Source of the DNA: Verrucomicrobiaceae bacterium
Lineage (GTDB): Bacteria; Verrucomicrobiota; Verrucomicrobiia; Verrucomicrobiales; Verrucomicrobiaceae
Assembly: GCA_016795365.1 (NCBI GenBank)
Contig: JAEUHN010000039.1
Span: forward strand, 124,001 to 188,000
Reading direction: 5' to 3'
DNA length: 64,000 bases
In this document: positions 51,554 through 59,159 of the stretch, piece after piece
How positions within the stretch are numbered: position 1 is the stretch's first letter
Layout: every line of letters begins with the position of its first letter
Made by a program: the position numbers and the translations under genes
The notes under the pieces: model-generated
Told to the model about the DNA's origin: nothing
What the model saw: the letters and a program-made list of their open reading frames with translations, nothing else
The model's database searches: none

Positions 51554-52685
51554 CGGCCTTGAAACCACGTATTGCCTCGATGATGCGCCCCTGAATCTCG
51601 GGCGTCATGCTGTTGAAGAAGGGAAGACGCAGCAAACGATCGCTCACATCCTCCGTCACAGGACAGTCTCCCGCCTTGCCTCCCCACTGCTGCGCATACT
51701 CGGAGAGGTGCAAGGGCAGGTAGTGAAACACCGCCAGAATGCCCAGGGACTTCAGATGGGCGATCAACCGTGTGCGAGCATCGAGCGAAGGCAGCAGCAG
51801 GTAATACATGTGATAGGCCTGCTCGCAATGGGACGGGATGATGGGCTGACGGACGCCATTCGTTTGGCACCAATCGCGCAGCTCATGGTGGTAGCGCATC
51901 CAGAGCGTCTGGCGCTTCACCTGAATGAACGGCCATACATCCAGCTGCGCGAAGAGGAAGGCGGCGAGCACATCACTCATCACGTAGCTGCTGCCCACGT
52001 CGCACCACGAATACTTGTCGATCTGGCCGCGGAAAAATCGCGCACGGTTGGTGCCCTTCTCACGAATGATCTCCGCCCGCTCCATGTAGCGCTCGTCATT
52101 GATCAGCAAGGCCCCGCCTTCACCACAGGTGATGTTCTTCGTCTCATGAAACGACTGCGTGGCCAGTCCGCCGATCGTCCCCAACCAACGACCTCGATAC
52201 TTGCCAAAGAGCCCATGTGCATTGTCCTCGATGATCGCCAGGCCATGTCGCTTCGCGATCTCGGTAATCGCATCCATCTCGCAGCCAACGCCAGCGTAGT
52301 GAACAGGCACGATCGCCTTGGTCTGCGGTGTGATGAGAGCCTCCAGCTTGGTCTCGTCCAGATTGAGCGTGTCTGGCCGCACATCGCAAAACACCGGCTT
52401 CGCCCCGTGCAGCACAAAGGCATTCGGTGTGGATACAAAGGTGAACGAAGGCACGATCACTTCATCACCTGGTTGGATGCCAAGGAGCATCGCTGACATC
52501 TCCAACGCGTGAGTGCAGGAAGTCGTGACCAGCGCTTTTTTCACTCCGAGGGTCTCCTCCAACATCCTGTGGCACTTCTTGGAGAAGGTCTGGTCACCCG
52601 CGATCTGACCGATGGTGATGGTTTGGAAGATGTATTCCAGTTCACGTCCTTCAAGTGAGGAACGATTGAAGGGGATGGCGGTCAT
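51546..52685 (-). CDS. wecE: dTDP-4-amino-4,6-dideoxygalactose transaminase (WecE/RffA)
   Basis: This 379-residue PLP enzyme should convert dTDP-4-keto-6-deoxyglucose to dTDP-Fuc4N. It aligns closely with E. coli WecE by eye: IPFNRSSLEGRELEYIF at the start, SCTHALEMSAMLLGIQPGDE (~56), IVPVHYAGVGCEMD (~127), SFHETKNITCGEGGA with the PLP lysine in HETKN (~180), and AEIIREKGTNRARFFRGQID. The dTDP-glucose synthesis genes (rmlA, rmlB) are not in the window and must be elsewhere. The WecD-like acyltransferase is encoded just upstream, past a gene remnant. Confidence 0.93.
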   Translation of the reverse strand: MTAIPFNRSSLEGRELEYIFQTITIGQIAGDQTFSKKCHRMLEETLGVKKALVTTSCTHALEMSAMLLGIQPGDEVIVPSFTFVSTPNAFVLHGAKPVFCDVRPDTLNLDETKLEALITPQTKAIVPVHYAGVGCEMDAITEIAKRHGLAIIEDNAHGLFGKYRGRWLGTIGGLATQSFHETKNITCGEGGALLINDERYMERAEIIREKGTNRARFFRGQIDKYSWCDVGSSYVMSDVLAAFLFAQLDVWPFIQVKRQTLWMRYHHELRDWCQTNGVRQPIIPSHCEQAYHMYYLLLPSLDARTRLIAHLKSLGILAVFHYLPLHLSEYAQQWGGKAGDCPVTEDVSDRLLRLPFFNSMTPEIQGRIIEAIRGFKADV

Positions 52686-52742
52686 GGAGGGAAAAATGTG
52701 GAAATGGGAAAGCTGAAAACAGAAATGACGGACAAGATCCAG

Positions 52743-52823
52743 TTACTCGCACTTGCGGATCATCGTGGTCATGATGGCTAGCAACTCGGCGGCTTCTTTC
52801 TCGAAGGCGGTGGAATAAGCTAT
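52743..52823 (-). pseudogene. Remnant of a four-helix-bundle protein gene
   Basis: The 138-bp gap 52686-52823 holds, on the minus strand, an open stretch of 26 codons ending in TAA at 52743-52745. It reads AYSTAFEKEAAELLAIMTT and then MIRKCE. This matches, to my eye, the C-terminal helix of the S23/four-helix-bundle family often inserted in bacterial glycan loci and rRNA spacers. It lacks a start and the first three helices. It happens to be in frame directly after the TGA of the WecD-like gene. Confidence 0.45.
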
Positions 52824-53528
52824 TCAACTTTTCCCGCCGACCCACATCCATACACCGGTTGGCGCCGTGAACTTCGCGCCGAGCGCTGAGTAGATGTTCA
52901 TCACGGGCGTGTTGCACACACTGAACGCCGCCTGGCCCACGTTGCCACCGCGTCTGGCATACTCGCGCATAGCGCGTTGATAAAGATGCTGGCCTGAGGC
53001 AACGGAATCCGCCGCAAGCATCGCCAACGTGAGCGCCACGCTGCTGCCTTTCGCTTCGCTGAGGAACCAGCCTTGCGTCTTGCCATTCAAGACAAGTCGC
53101 ACGCACCACTCGGGATGCGCGGCGATCAGATCGTTCGCCCACTTCGTGTAGCGCGCGTTCAGCATGTCCATGGTCACGCCGGGCAGTTGCAGGAAGCGCT
53201 CGTGCTCAAAGGTGCGCACGTCGCCTTGCTGGAGTGCGAAAGGTTGCTCGGCAGCGGAGAGGCACTCGTATTGCGCGAGCGAGGGAGAATCCGGCACGTT
53301 GGGCAGCGAGATGCGGAAGTTCATCTGTGCATCTGTCCAGGCAAAGCCCGCACGCTGGAGGTCGAGTGCGCGTGGCGCGGCGTTGAGTGGTGCTTTGAAC
53401 TCCGCCCATGCATATGGCGCGAGTTGTTCGGTGCGTGCGGCTTCATCCTGCGCGAACCATGCGGCATCGGTGATGAGAGCCACCGGACTGCCCCACCACG
53501 TGGAGTTGGCTTCGTGAGTCTTGATCAT
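52824..53528 (-). CDS. GNAT acyltransferase, WecD-like
   Basis: This 234-residue protein resembles dTDP-Fuc4N acetyltransferase WecD in layout: an N-terminal substrate-binding half, then a GNAT core with WFLSEAKGSSVALTLAMLA and a cofactor-binding HLYQRAMREYARRGGN (~185). The end, SALGAKFTAPTGVWMWV, is typical. It should acylate the 4-amino group made by WecE. WecD uses acetyl-CoA; the adjacent acyl-carrier and ligase genes leave open another acyl donor. ATG 53528 lies 2 bases after the LuxC-family stop. Confidence 0.78.
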   Translation of the reverse strand: MIKTHEANSTWWGSPVALITDAAWFAQDEAARTEQLAPYAWAEFKAPLNAAPRALDLQRAGFAWTDAQMNFRISLPNVPDSPSLAQYECLSAAEQPFALQQGDVRTFEHERFLQLPGVTMDMLNARYTKWANDLIAAHPEWCVRLVLNGKTQGWFLSEAKGSSVALTLAMLAADSVASGQHLYQRAMREYARRGGNVGQAAFSVCNTPVMNIYSALGAKFTAPTGVWMWVGGKS

Positions 53529-53530
53529 GA

Positions 53531-54679
53531 TTACAGCGCCACCTCCTCGAAGAGCTGGCGGAAAAAATTCTGTCCATCCCACACCGGTCCGAAGTGATGC
53601 ATTTGCGCCACTGGCACAAAGCGCTTCGCCTTGGTCCTGCCGATTACCTGGATGAGTTGGGATGAATCCTTCACCAGGTGCCCGATCGTCTGGATGTTGG
53701 GCGGCAGCATCGCGACCGCTTGCTCGACGGTGCCGGGCACGATCGCTAGCGACATCAGCCCGCTCATCTCCGCCTTATCGACAGGGCCCACTCCAAGCAC
53801 GGCACCGTTGCGATGCGTCAACTTCACATCCCAGCCGCTCGCGGCATTGAGCTGCGCGTGCATGACGTTCAGCGACGCGACGTGCATGGGCGCATCCGCC
53901 TTCATCGTCGTCGGCCACAGCTTCAACATGCGATCCCGCAGCGCGTGGCAATGCGCTTCCGATCCACCCAGCATCACCACGCGACGCGGTGACGTGCATC
54001 CCGCCTGGCCATAGATCGCGAACACCTTCATCAGTGTCGTCACCGCAGCATCGTCGAGTGCGTCAGCTTCTACCCATGCCTCCGAACGATGATCGCCGAA
54101 GCTAATGCCGATGCTATCCACCGGATGCGGCAGCGCATGAATCGCCGCCATCGCTGCATCGGAACCGAAGGCAATGCGCACGCCAGCGTTCGCGGCCATC
54201 TCAGCGTTGCGCGGATCGTGACGATCAAAGCGCTCGATTCTCACTCGATCGCGAAGGTAGTCGCGCAGCGATCCGTCGCCGAGGTTGTTGATCGCGAACT
54301 GCACGAAAGCCGCGCACAGGTCATTCGACTTCGAGCCGGCCTTCACCCGCATCGGCGCACCCGTGAGTGAGGCCAGCACAAGCACGAGCGGGCCTAGCAA
54401 CGAGACATTGCTCGGCAGCCAGATCGCAATCGGTCCACGCGGGCGAATCAGAGACTTCGCTGGATCGCTGCCTTCCATGCCAAACGAGACCACGAACGCC
54501 TCGTAGAGATGCTCCTTCGCCACGAAGCCGACTAGATACGCCCACTCATCGCGTGTGAATTCAGGAGGCACGGAGCGCACCATTCTCGTGCGTAGCGCAT
54601 CCCATTGTGCCAGCCGCACTTCGAGATCGTAGTCGAGCGCGATGAGGCTGTCGCCAAACTGCATCATGCGATCAGACAT
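53531..54679 (-). CDS. LuxC-family acyl reductase
   Basis: This 382-residue protein matches the LuxC family, which reduces a protein-bound or CoA-bound acyl group to an aldehyde with NADPH. RGPIAIWLPSNVSLLGPLVL (~81-100) and the following GAPMRVKAGSKSND form the cofactor region. Cys228 in AIYGQAGCTSPRRVVML sits where the family nucleophile is expected. It is shorter than Vibrio LuxC (about 480 residues). It overlaps the LuxE-family gene by 8 bases, so the two are coupled as in lux operons. No luciferase genes (luxAB) or luxD are present, so light production is not implied. Confidence 0.85.
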   Translation of the reverse strand: MSDRMMQFGDSLIALDYDLEVRLAQWDALRTRMVRSVPPEFTRDEWAYLVGFVAKEHLYEAFVVSFGMEGSDPAKSLIRPRGPIAIWLPSNVSLLGPLVLVLASLTGAPMRVKAGSKSNDLCAAFVQFAINNLGDGSLRDYLRDRVRIERFDRHDPRNAEMAANAGVRIAFGSDAAMAAIHALPHPVDSIGISFGDHRSEAWVEADALDDAAVTTLMKVFAIYGQAGCTSPRRVVMLGGSEAHCHALRDRMLKLWPTTMKADAPMHVASLNVMHAQLNAASGWDVKLTHRNGAVLGVGPVDKAEMSGLMSLAIVPGTVEQAVAMLPPNIQTIGHLVKDSSQLIQVIGRTKAKRFVPVAQMHHFGPVWDGQNFFRQLFEEVAL

Positions 54680-55745
54680 TCGCGCACCCCCTCACTTCAG
54701 CTTTCGGCATGCGACCAAGCAGTTCAAATCGTTGCCCCGTGCGTCCGCACTCGCAGTCACCTTCGACCATGCGTCCCATGTCTTCCGTGAGCACGTTGTG
54801 ATACGGCGCACCAAAGGCCAGCGGGTTCATGAGTTGCAGCATCCCTGGTTCATTGATCAGCGGCTGCATCGTCCACGGATCGCGCACAATCACCGAGGCC
54901 CAGCGCGGCACATGACGAAAGCCTGCCGAGCACAGCGGATAGATGATGCCCACCTGCTCCACGAGTCCGTAGAAGTCGAGCACGCCCGACCCCGGCGCAC
55001 ACAGGCCGCACAGCGCACCGTCGAACTGCTCGCGGCTCACCTTCATCGCTTCGAGTTTCTTCCAGCCGCCACTGTGAACGAAGAACACCTGCGTCTTTGC
55101 CAGCGCAGCGCGCACCTCATCGGGAATCGTGCCCTGCGCCCAGCCCATCCACAGCATCCAGGTGAAGCCATACACGAGCAGTCGCGGACTCTTCGCGCAC
55201 ATCTCGCCGACCTTGTTCCAGTCGAGGCTCTGCGCGTTCTCGCTGCCACTGAGCAAGAAGTGCATCTCGTTCGAGAGCGGCCTCAGACTCATCGCCGCTG
55301 TCACACGCGCGCTGACTTCACCGCGCTGCTGTAGCGACTTCACGTCATCAAGGATGAGCAACGGACGCTGATCGGCACCGAGCAGATCCTTCAAGATCGC
55401 CGCGCTGCTCTGCGCCTGCAGCGCACCGCTGCGACCATCGAGCGCGATCTGGCTCGACGTCCCGCTGGTGGACGAACTCTTCAGCGTGCGCTGATGCGCG
55501 ATGCCCTCACCGCTTGTGCGCCAGATGCGATGCTTGAAGACGCCGACGTGAAGGAACGGCAACTCCGCAAAGCTCTGCGCTTCCGAGAACGCAGGCCACA
55601 CCGCGCGATACGCATCGCAACCGCTCAGGTGCCAGCGCGAGAGGTCATTCATCTCACGCAGCAGCATCGCGTCGTCGCGCGTGGAGAACGGAGGTTCTGA
55701 AAGTAGCCCAGTTGCGCCGCAACTGGAGTTGCTAGTTTGATTCAT
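54672..55745 (-). CDS. LuxE-family acyl-protein synthetase
   Basis: This ~357-residue protein matches LuxE, which activates a carboxylic acid with ATP and carries it as a thioester. Visible features are SSSTSGTSSQ (adenylate-forming loop), FFVHSGGWKKLE (~205), FRHVPRWASVIVRDP (~270) and a C-terminal GC pair (RGCANV). That Cys corresponds to the acylated Cys near the end of Photobacterium LuxE. The C-terminus also has CECGRTGQRFELLGR as in related ligases. Start is uncertain: ATG 55745 is used, GTG 55766 and ATG 55670 are possible. The N-terminal codons lie in a palindromic repeat pair. Confidence 0.85.
   Translation of the reverse strand: MNQTSNSSCGATGLLSEPPFSTRDDAMLLREMNDLSRWHLSGCDAYRAVWPAFSEAQSFAELPFLHVGVFKHRIWRTSGEGIAHQRTLKSSSTSGTSSQIALDGRSGALQAQSSAAILKDLLGADQRPLLILDDVKSLQQRGEVSARVTAAMSLRPLSNEMHFLLSGSENAQSLDWNKVGEMCAKSPRLLVYGFTWMLWMGWAQGTIPDEVRAALAKTQVFFVHSGGWKKLEAMKVSREQFDGALCGLCAPGSGVLDFYGLVEQVGIIYPLCSAGFRHVPRWASVIVRDPWTMQPLINEPGMLQLMNPLAFGAPYHNVLTEDMGRMVEGDCECGRTGQRFELLGRMPKAEVRGCANV
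55700..55728 (+). repeat. REP-like palindromic element, copy 1
   Basis: This 29-base element has the perfect stem CCAGTTGCG-C-CGCAACTGG (55708-55726), led by AAAGTAG. It lies in the N-terminal coding part of the LuxE-family gene. It is an inverted partner of 55757-55785, 28 bases away. Confidence 0.8.
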
Positions 55746-55756
55746 CGAAATGGGGG

Positions 55757-55785
55757 CTCCAGTCACGGCGTGACTGGACTACTTT
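55757..55785 (-). repeat. REP-like palindromic element, copy 2 (inverted)
   Basis: The stem CCAGTCACG-G-CGTGACTGG (55759-55777) is perfect. Read on the minus strand the element matches copy 1 at 24 of 29 bases. Four of the five differences are paired changes that keep the stem intact, which is strong evidence for a conserved structured repeat. It encodes the last residues of the Fe-alcohol dehydrogenase (FQSSPVTP) and contains the junction with the LuxE-family gene. Confidence 0.8.
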
Positions 55786-56677
55786 GAAACACTTCAAAGA
55801 ATTCAATGTCCGCCGGACGCACCAAGGCGGAGTTCGTGCGACTGCATGGATCGCGCAGCACTTTCATCCAGGGCTCTTTCAGCTCTGGGAGCGCCTCGAC
55901 ATAAGCCGCTGGCTCAAACAACAGTCGCAGCACATTGAGCACGATCGCGTCATCGAGTCCGTGCTCGGCGAGGAACGGCCACTTCGGGCTGCGTGTCTGA
56001 TTGAAGCTCATCACCGGCAGCAGGAAGAGCGAGCAGAGCTTCGCATGTCCCCAGCCGATCACGCCTTCCAAGGTGTGCGCGATGCCATGCACGAGACCAA
56101 CGCTTGCTTTTGACTGACCGGCGCAAGCCAGTGCGCTCAGCTCGAACCATGCGTCCGCGTAACCAATGGGCTGTTGCAGCATCCGCTTCATCACGCCAGC
56201 GAGGTCAGCGCGCGTTTCGTCGGTGCCGAGCGGTGAGAGGAAGCCTTCGAGCGCGTGACTCCACGCATCCCCGCAGGCGTGCTTGATCAGTTCCGCAGGC
56301 AAAGTCTTCGCGAACTCGAGATGACTCACGATCACATCCGGCAGCATCTCGGGTCCCATGCGGATCAGCTTCTTGCCATCCTGATTCAGCACTGCAATCG
56401 GCGACGCCTCTGCGCCACTACCCCAGAGCGTGGGCAATGCGGCGAGCTTCACGGACGGATGCTGAGCGCGCAGGACTTTGGCTTGATCAATCAACGAACC
56501 GCCACCGACCACGAGCAACCAACCCGCTCCGTCCAGCGATGGTGCCTCGGTTTGCACCGGCCACGGCACAAGCGCGCGAAGTCGCTCAACGACACTCGCG
56601 GTGCACCACACGACGACGTTACCAGCCAGCTGCTGAGCAGCTTCCGTCAGTGTGATGATGGAGGGAAGTGTGATCAT
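55763..56677 (-). CDS. Short iron-containing alcohol dehydrogenase
   Basis: This 304-residue protein belongs to the Fe-ADH/dehydroquinate-synthase-like superfamily. It has the NAD-binding VVGGGSLIDQAKVL (~52), LPTLWGSGAEASP (~76) and the metal-ligand regions GDAWSHALEGF (~133), GLVHGIAHTLEG (~192) and GWGHAKLCSLFLLP (~205). It is 70-80 residues shorter than typical Fe-ADHs, the C-terminal helices being reduced. It could reduce the aldehyde made by the LuxC-family enzyme to an alcohol, or oxidise it. ATG 56677 overlaps the upstream methyltransferase stop. Its C-terminus runs into a repeat element. Confidence 0.82.
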   Translation of the reverse strand: MITLPSIITLTEAAQQLAGNVVVWCTASVVERLRALVPWPVQTEAPSLDGAGWLLVVGGGSLIDQAKVLRAQHPSVKLAALPTLWGSGAEASPIAVLNQDGKKLIRMGPEMLPDVIVSHLEFAKTLPAELIKHACGDAWSHALEGFLSPLGTDETRADLAGVMKRMLQQPIGYADAWFELSALACAGQSKASVGLVHGIAHTLEGVIGWGHAKLCSLFLLPVMSFNQTRSPKWPFLAEHGLDDAIVLNVLRLLFEPAAYVEALPELKEPWMKVLRDPCSRTNSALVRPADIEFFEVFQSSPVTP

Positions 56678-57618
56678 CGACGGGTCACCGTGATCTCCCA
56701 GCCACCCACGAATCCCCACGCACGACCGAGCAAGTGCCACGGCAACTTGAAGAGGTGGGAGATGATGGCCTCAACCGGACGTTCGCTCATGGATGCCTGC
56801 ACGATGGAGGGACGTGATGACTTGATGGCGAAGAGCTTGTCATTGCCATTCGCCGTGAAGTAGCCTTCCCAAAACGCTTGGCCAAGATCATGGACGTGGG
56901 CAGGAAAGGTGAAGTCCCACGACTTGCCCAATTTTTCGGCCAGCCGCATGAAAGGTGCTGCATAGGGCGTGCGCAGGTAAAACGAACCGCCCGATGCCAC
57001 ACGGGTAAGCAGATCGCGAAGCAAGCCAGCGCAGTCCGGGATGTGCTCGAGGATAGCGCTGGCGATCACGAAGTCATACGTGCTGTCGCCCAGCTCGGTG
57101 AGCTTGGTGGCCCCACGAACGGTGATCGCCGGATTCGAGGGCTGATGCATCTGCGTGTTGTAATCCACCACGGTGACAGCCACCTCGCGGAGCGCCGGGT
57201 TCGCCTTCATGAAGTTCTCCGCCGCCAGCACGGCGAGCATACCGTCGCCACCACCGAAGTCGAGGATGCGCAGCGAAGTCTTGCCCTCAATGGAGCCCAA
57301 AGAGGAAGCCAGATGCGCACCCATCCTCGCCGCATCACCAATGGTCACACGTCCCTCAGTCTGCGCATGCTCCGCTGCGGAAGCGCCATCGTAATAGTTG
57401 CCGTAGTAAGCATCGAGTGCCTGCGGCGTCGGCATCCGTGATGCGCTGGAAGCATGGCAGGTGGAGCATTCGAGCAGCAACACCTCGGGCTGCTTTTGAA
57501 TAGTAGCGATAGCTTGGCGATCCAGTCCTCCACACCAGGGGCAGGAGGCAGCAGGAGGCAGCAGCGAGGCATCGTCCAGAACGATGCTTTTGTGATAGTG
57601 GGTGGGGCCAGCTTGCAT
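56674..57618 (-). CDS. SAM methyltransferase with N-terminal zinc ribbon
   Basis: This 314-residue protein begins with a Cys4-type ribbon (CPWC at ~26, CSTC at ~51). A class I SAM domain follows: LRILDFGGGDGMLAVLAAE (~118-136), VVDYNTQMHQPS and FVIASAILEHIPDCAGLL (~185). This order resembles the C-methyltransferases and methyltransferase-23 proteins that act on sugars or acyl chains. Its place between the acyl carrier protein and the Fe-ADH makes an acyl or aldehyde intermediate possible as substrate; a sugar is equally possible. Confidence 0.8.
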   Translation of the reverse strand: MQAGPTHYHKSIVLDDASLLPPAASCPWCGGLDRQAIATIQKQPEVLLLECSTCHASSASRMPTPQALDAYYGNYYDGASAAEHAQTEGRVTIGDAARMGAHLASSLGSIEGKTSLRILDFGGGDGMLAVLAAENFMKANPALREVAVTVVDYNTQMHQPSNPAITVRGATKLTELGDSTYDFVIASAILEHIPDCAGLLRDLLTRVASGGSFYLRTPYAAPFMRLAEKLGKSWDFTFPAHVHDLGQAFWEGYFTANGNDKLFAIKSSRPSIVQASMSERPVEAIISHLFKLPWHLLGRAWGFVGGWEITVTRR

Positions 57619-57642
57619 GGGAGGGGAGCGGCGTCGAATGGA

Positions 57643-57885
57643 TCAATCGAAGGCCATGCCTTTGCTTGTCAGCACCTTGATGATGTCGTCCACGCCCTGA
57701 ATGCTCGTCGCTTCTTCGGGAGTGAAGTGATAGCCGAAGGTCTGCTGCACACCGACAGCCATCGAGACGACGCCAAAGGAGTCCCACGTTTCGACTTCGC
57801 TGCGTTTGAGGTCGAATCGGAACTCTTCGGACGTGAGCAGGAACACGTCTTGAATCAGGTTCTGGAGTTTTGCTTTGTTGGTCAT
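57643..57885 (-). CDS. Acyl carrier protein
   Basis: This 80-residue protein has the size and helix pattern of a free-standing acyl carrier protein. Ser36 in VETWDSFGVVSMAVGV is the phosphopantetheine site (DSF variant of DSL). It has acidic helices II and III and a C-terminal helix VDDIIKVLTS. It lies between the AMP-dependent ligase and the zinc-ribbon methyltransferase, so it probably carries the acyl group handled by this module rather than serving general fatty-acid synthesis. Confidence 0.88.
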   Translation of the reverse strand: MTNKAKLQNLIQDVFLLTSEEFRFDLKRSEVETWDSFGVVSMAVGVQQTFGYHFTPEEATSIQGVDDIIKVLTSKGMAFD

Positions 57886-57893
57886 GGAGGAAA

Positions 57894-57973
57894 GCTAAGA
57901 GCTAAGAGCAGAGAGCGAAGAATGGAACTGCCGCATGGCCATGCAGTTCGTCATTCTGCATTCGTCATTCGAT
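57894..57973. repeat. Short direct repeats in a 92-bp gap
   Basis: The gap between the carrier-protein and ligase genes contains GCTAAGA twice in tandem, the palindrome GCATGGCCATGC, and TTCGTCATTC at 57947-57956 and 57961-57970. It looks like low-complexity or repeat-derived DNA. No ribosome-binding site or gene is visible inside it. Confidence 0.45.
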
Positions 57974-57977
57974 ATTT

Positions 57978-59159
57978 CTAAATGTGCTGTTGCCAGAGCG
58001 TGGATTTGTTTGCCAGTGAAGGCAGCGCGCGCACATCGGTCTTGCCGTTGGGTAGCAAAGGAAGTGTCGGCACATTCTCGATGCGCAGGGGCCATTGGGC
58101 GCGCGGGTGGTGCTTGCGTAGTGCCATGAGCACAGGCTTGATGGCATCGTTGGTGGCTTCGGGTGCAAGCACCAAGACGCAACCATCCTCACCCGTGCGA
58201 TCAGCTTCGCGATAGAAGGCACACTGGCCGGACCACGCGGCGGAGACGGTGGTGGTAAGAGCCGCTAACGAGACTTTTTCGCCGTGACGTTTGAAGACCT
58301 CACTAGCACGGCCAAGCAAGCGCCAGGAACCATCGTCGTTCATCTCTCCAAGGTCGCCGCTGGGGATCCAGTCGTTGGGTGTGATGGCGGTGAACTTCAT
58401 GGCCTCCACCACTCCGACCGCGCCATAGGGGCTGCGGAACAAGATTGCATGGTGGTCATCGCTACGCATCTCGATGCCGCAGAGCGGGTGTCCGATATTC
58501 GCAGCTTCGCTGGCTTCCTCAGCGCTGCGAATGGTGAGGCGCGGCATGGCTTCGGCACAGCCGTAGTTGTTGAAGACCTGGGCATTGGGAAACATCGCCC
58601 GAAGGTCATCCATCTTCTCCTGGGGGAAGCGACCACCGGCAAAGTGAACGCGAATCACACCTTCGAAGCGTTCGCCTGCGAGATGCGTCATCAGCAGCGG
58701 AACCTGCACGCCGACGAGACAGATCATCGCGTCGCAGGCGGCTTGGAGCGATGCCTTGAGCGACTTCGGGTCGGCGAGACCGTGCGTGGTGATGAAGCGA
58801 CGCTGCATCACATGCGACCAGAGCCATTGGTTCACAAAGGAATACGTGTAGCTCAGTGGCAGCATGGAGATGGTTTCCTGCACCAGTTCGCTGTCCTGTC
58901 GATCATGAAGCACGTGGACAAGTTTCTCTGAGCGCGCACGATTGCCGACGATGAGCTTCGGCTGTCCTGTCGTGCCGGAGGTGAGCATGATGAAGTGATC
59001 GCGATGTAGCTCCCGCGGCACGAGGTTGAGGCTTTGCTCCAGCCACTCTTCACTCACGCTGAGCTTCTCCGGCAGCAATGCAAACGTCTCGGATTCTGCC
59101 CACGCGGTGGACAACCGAGACGGATCGTGATGCACGTTCTGTTCGTGGAGGAGGATCAC
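57978..59159 (-). CDS. Short AMP-dependent acyl ligase (ANL superfamily)
   Basis: This 393-residue enzyme has the core ANL motifs: LTSGTTGQPKL (~59), NNYGCAEAMPR (~200), SGDLGEMNDDGSWRLLGR (~268) and PLLPNGKTDVRAL (~372) with the catalytic C-terminal Lys. It lacks roughly the first 100 residues of usual acyl-CoA ligases. It should activate a carboxylic acid as acyl-AMP and, given its neighbour, load it onto the carrier protein at 57643. It overlaps the ArnC-like gene downstream-encoded upstream on the transcript by 4 bases. Confidence 0.85.
   Translation of the reverse strand: MILLHEQNVHHDPSRLSTAWAESETFALLPEKLSVSEEWLEQSLNLVPRELHRDHFIMLTSGTTGQPKLIVGNRARSEKLVHVLHDRQDSELVQETISMLPLSYTYSFVNQWLWSHVMQRRFITTHGLADPKSLKASLQAACDAMICLVGVQVPLLMTHLAGERFEGVIRVHFAGGRFPQEKMDDLRAMFPNAQVFNNYGCAEAMPRLTIRSAEEASEAANIGHPLCGIEMRSDDHHAILFRSPYGAVGVVEAMKFTAITPNDWIPSGDLGEMNDDGSWRLLGRASEVFKRHGEKVSLAALTTTVSAAWSGQCAFYREADRTGEDGCVLVLAPEATNDAIKPVLMALRKHHPRAQWPLRIENVPTLPLLPNGKTDVRALPSLANKSTLWQQHI

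Noticed and set aside
53531-55745. A bioluminescence (lux) operon
   Set aside because: LuxC- and LuxE-family genes are present, but there is no luxA, luxB or luxD; the context is polysaccharide synthesis.
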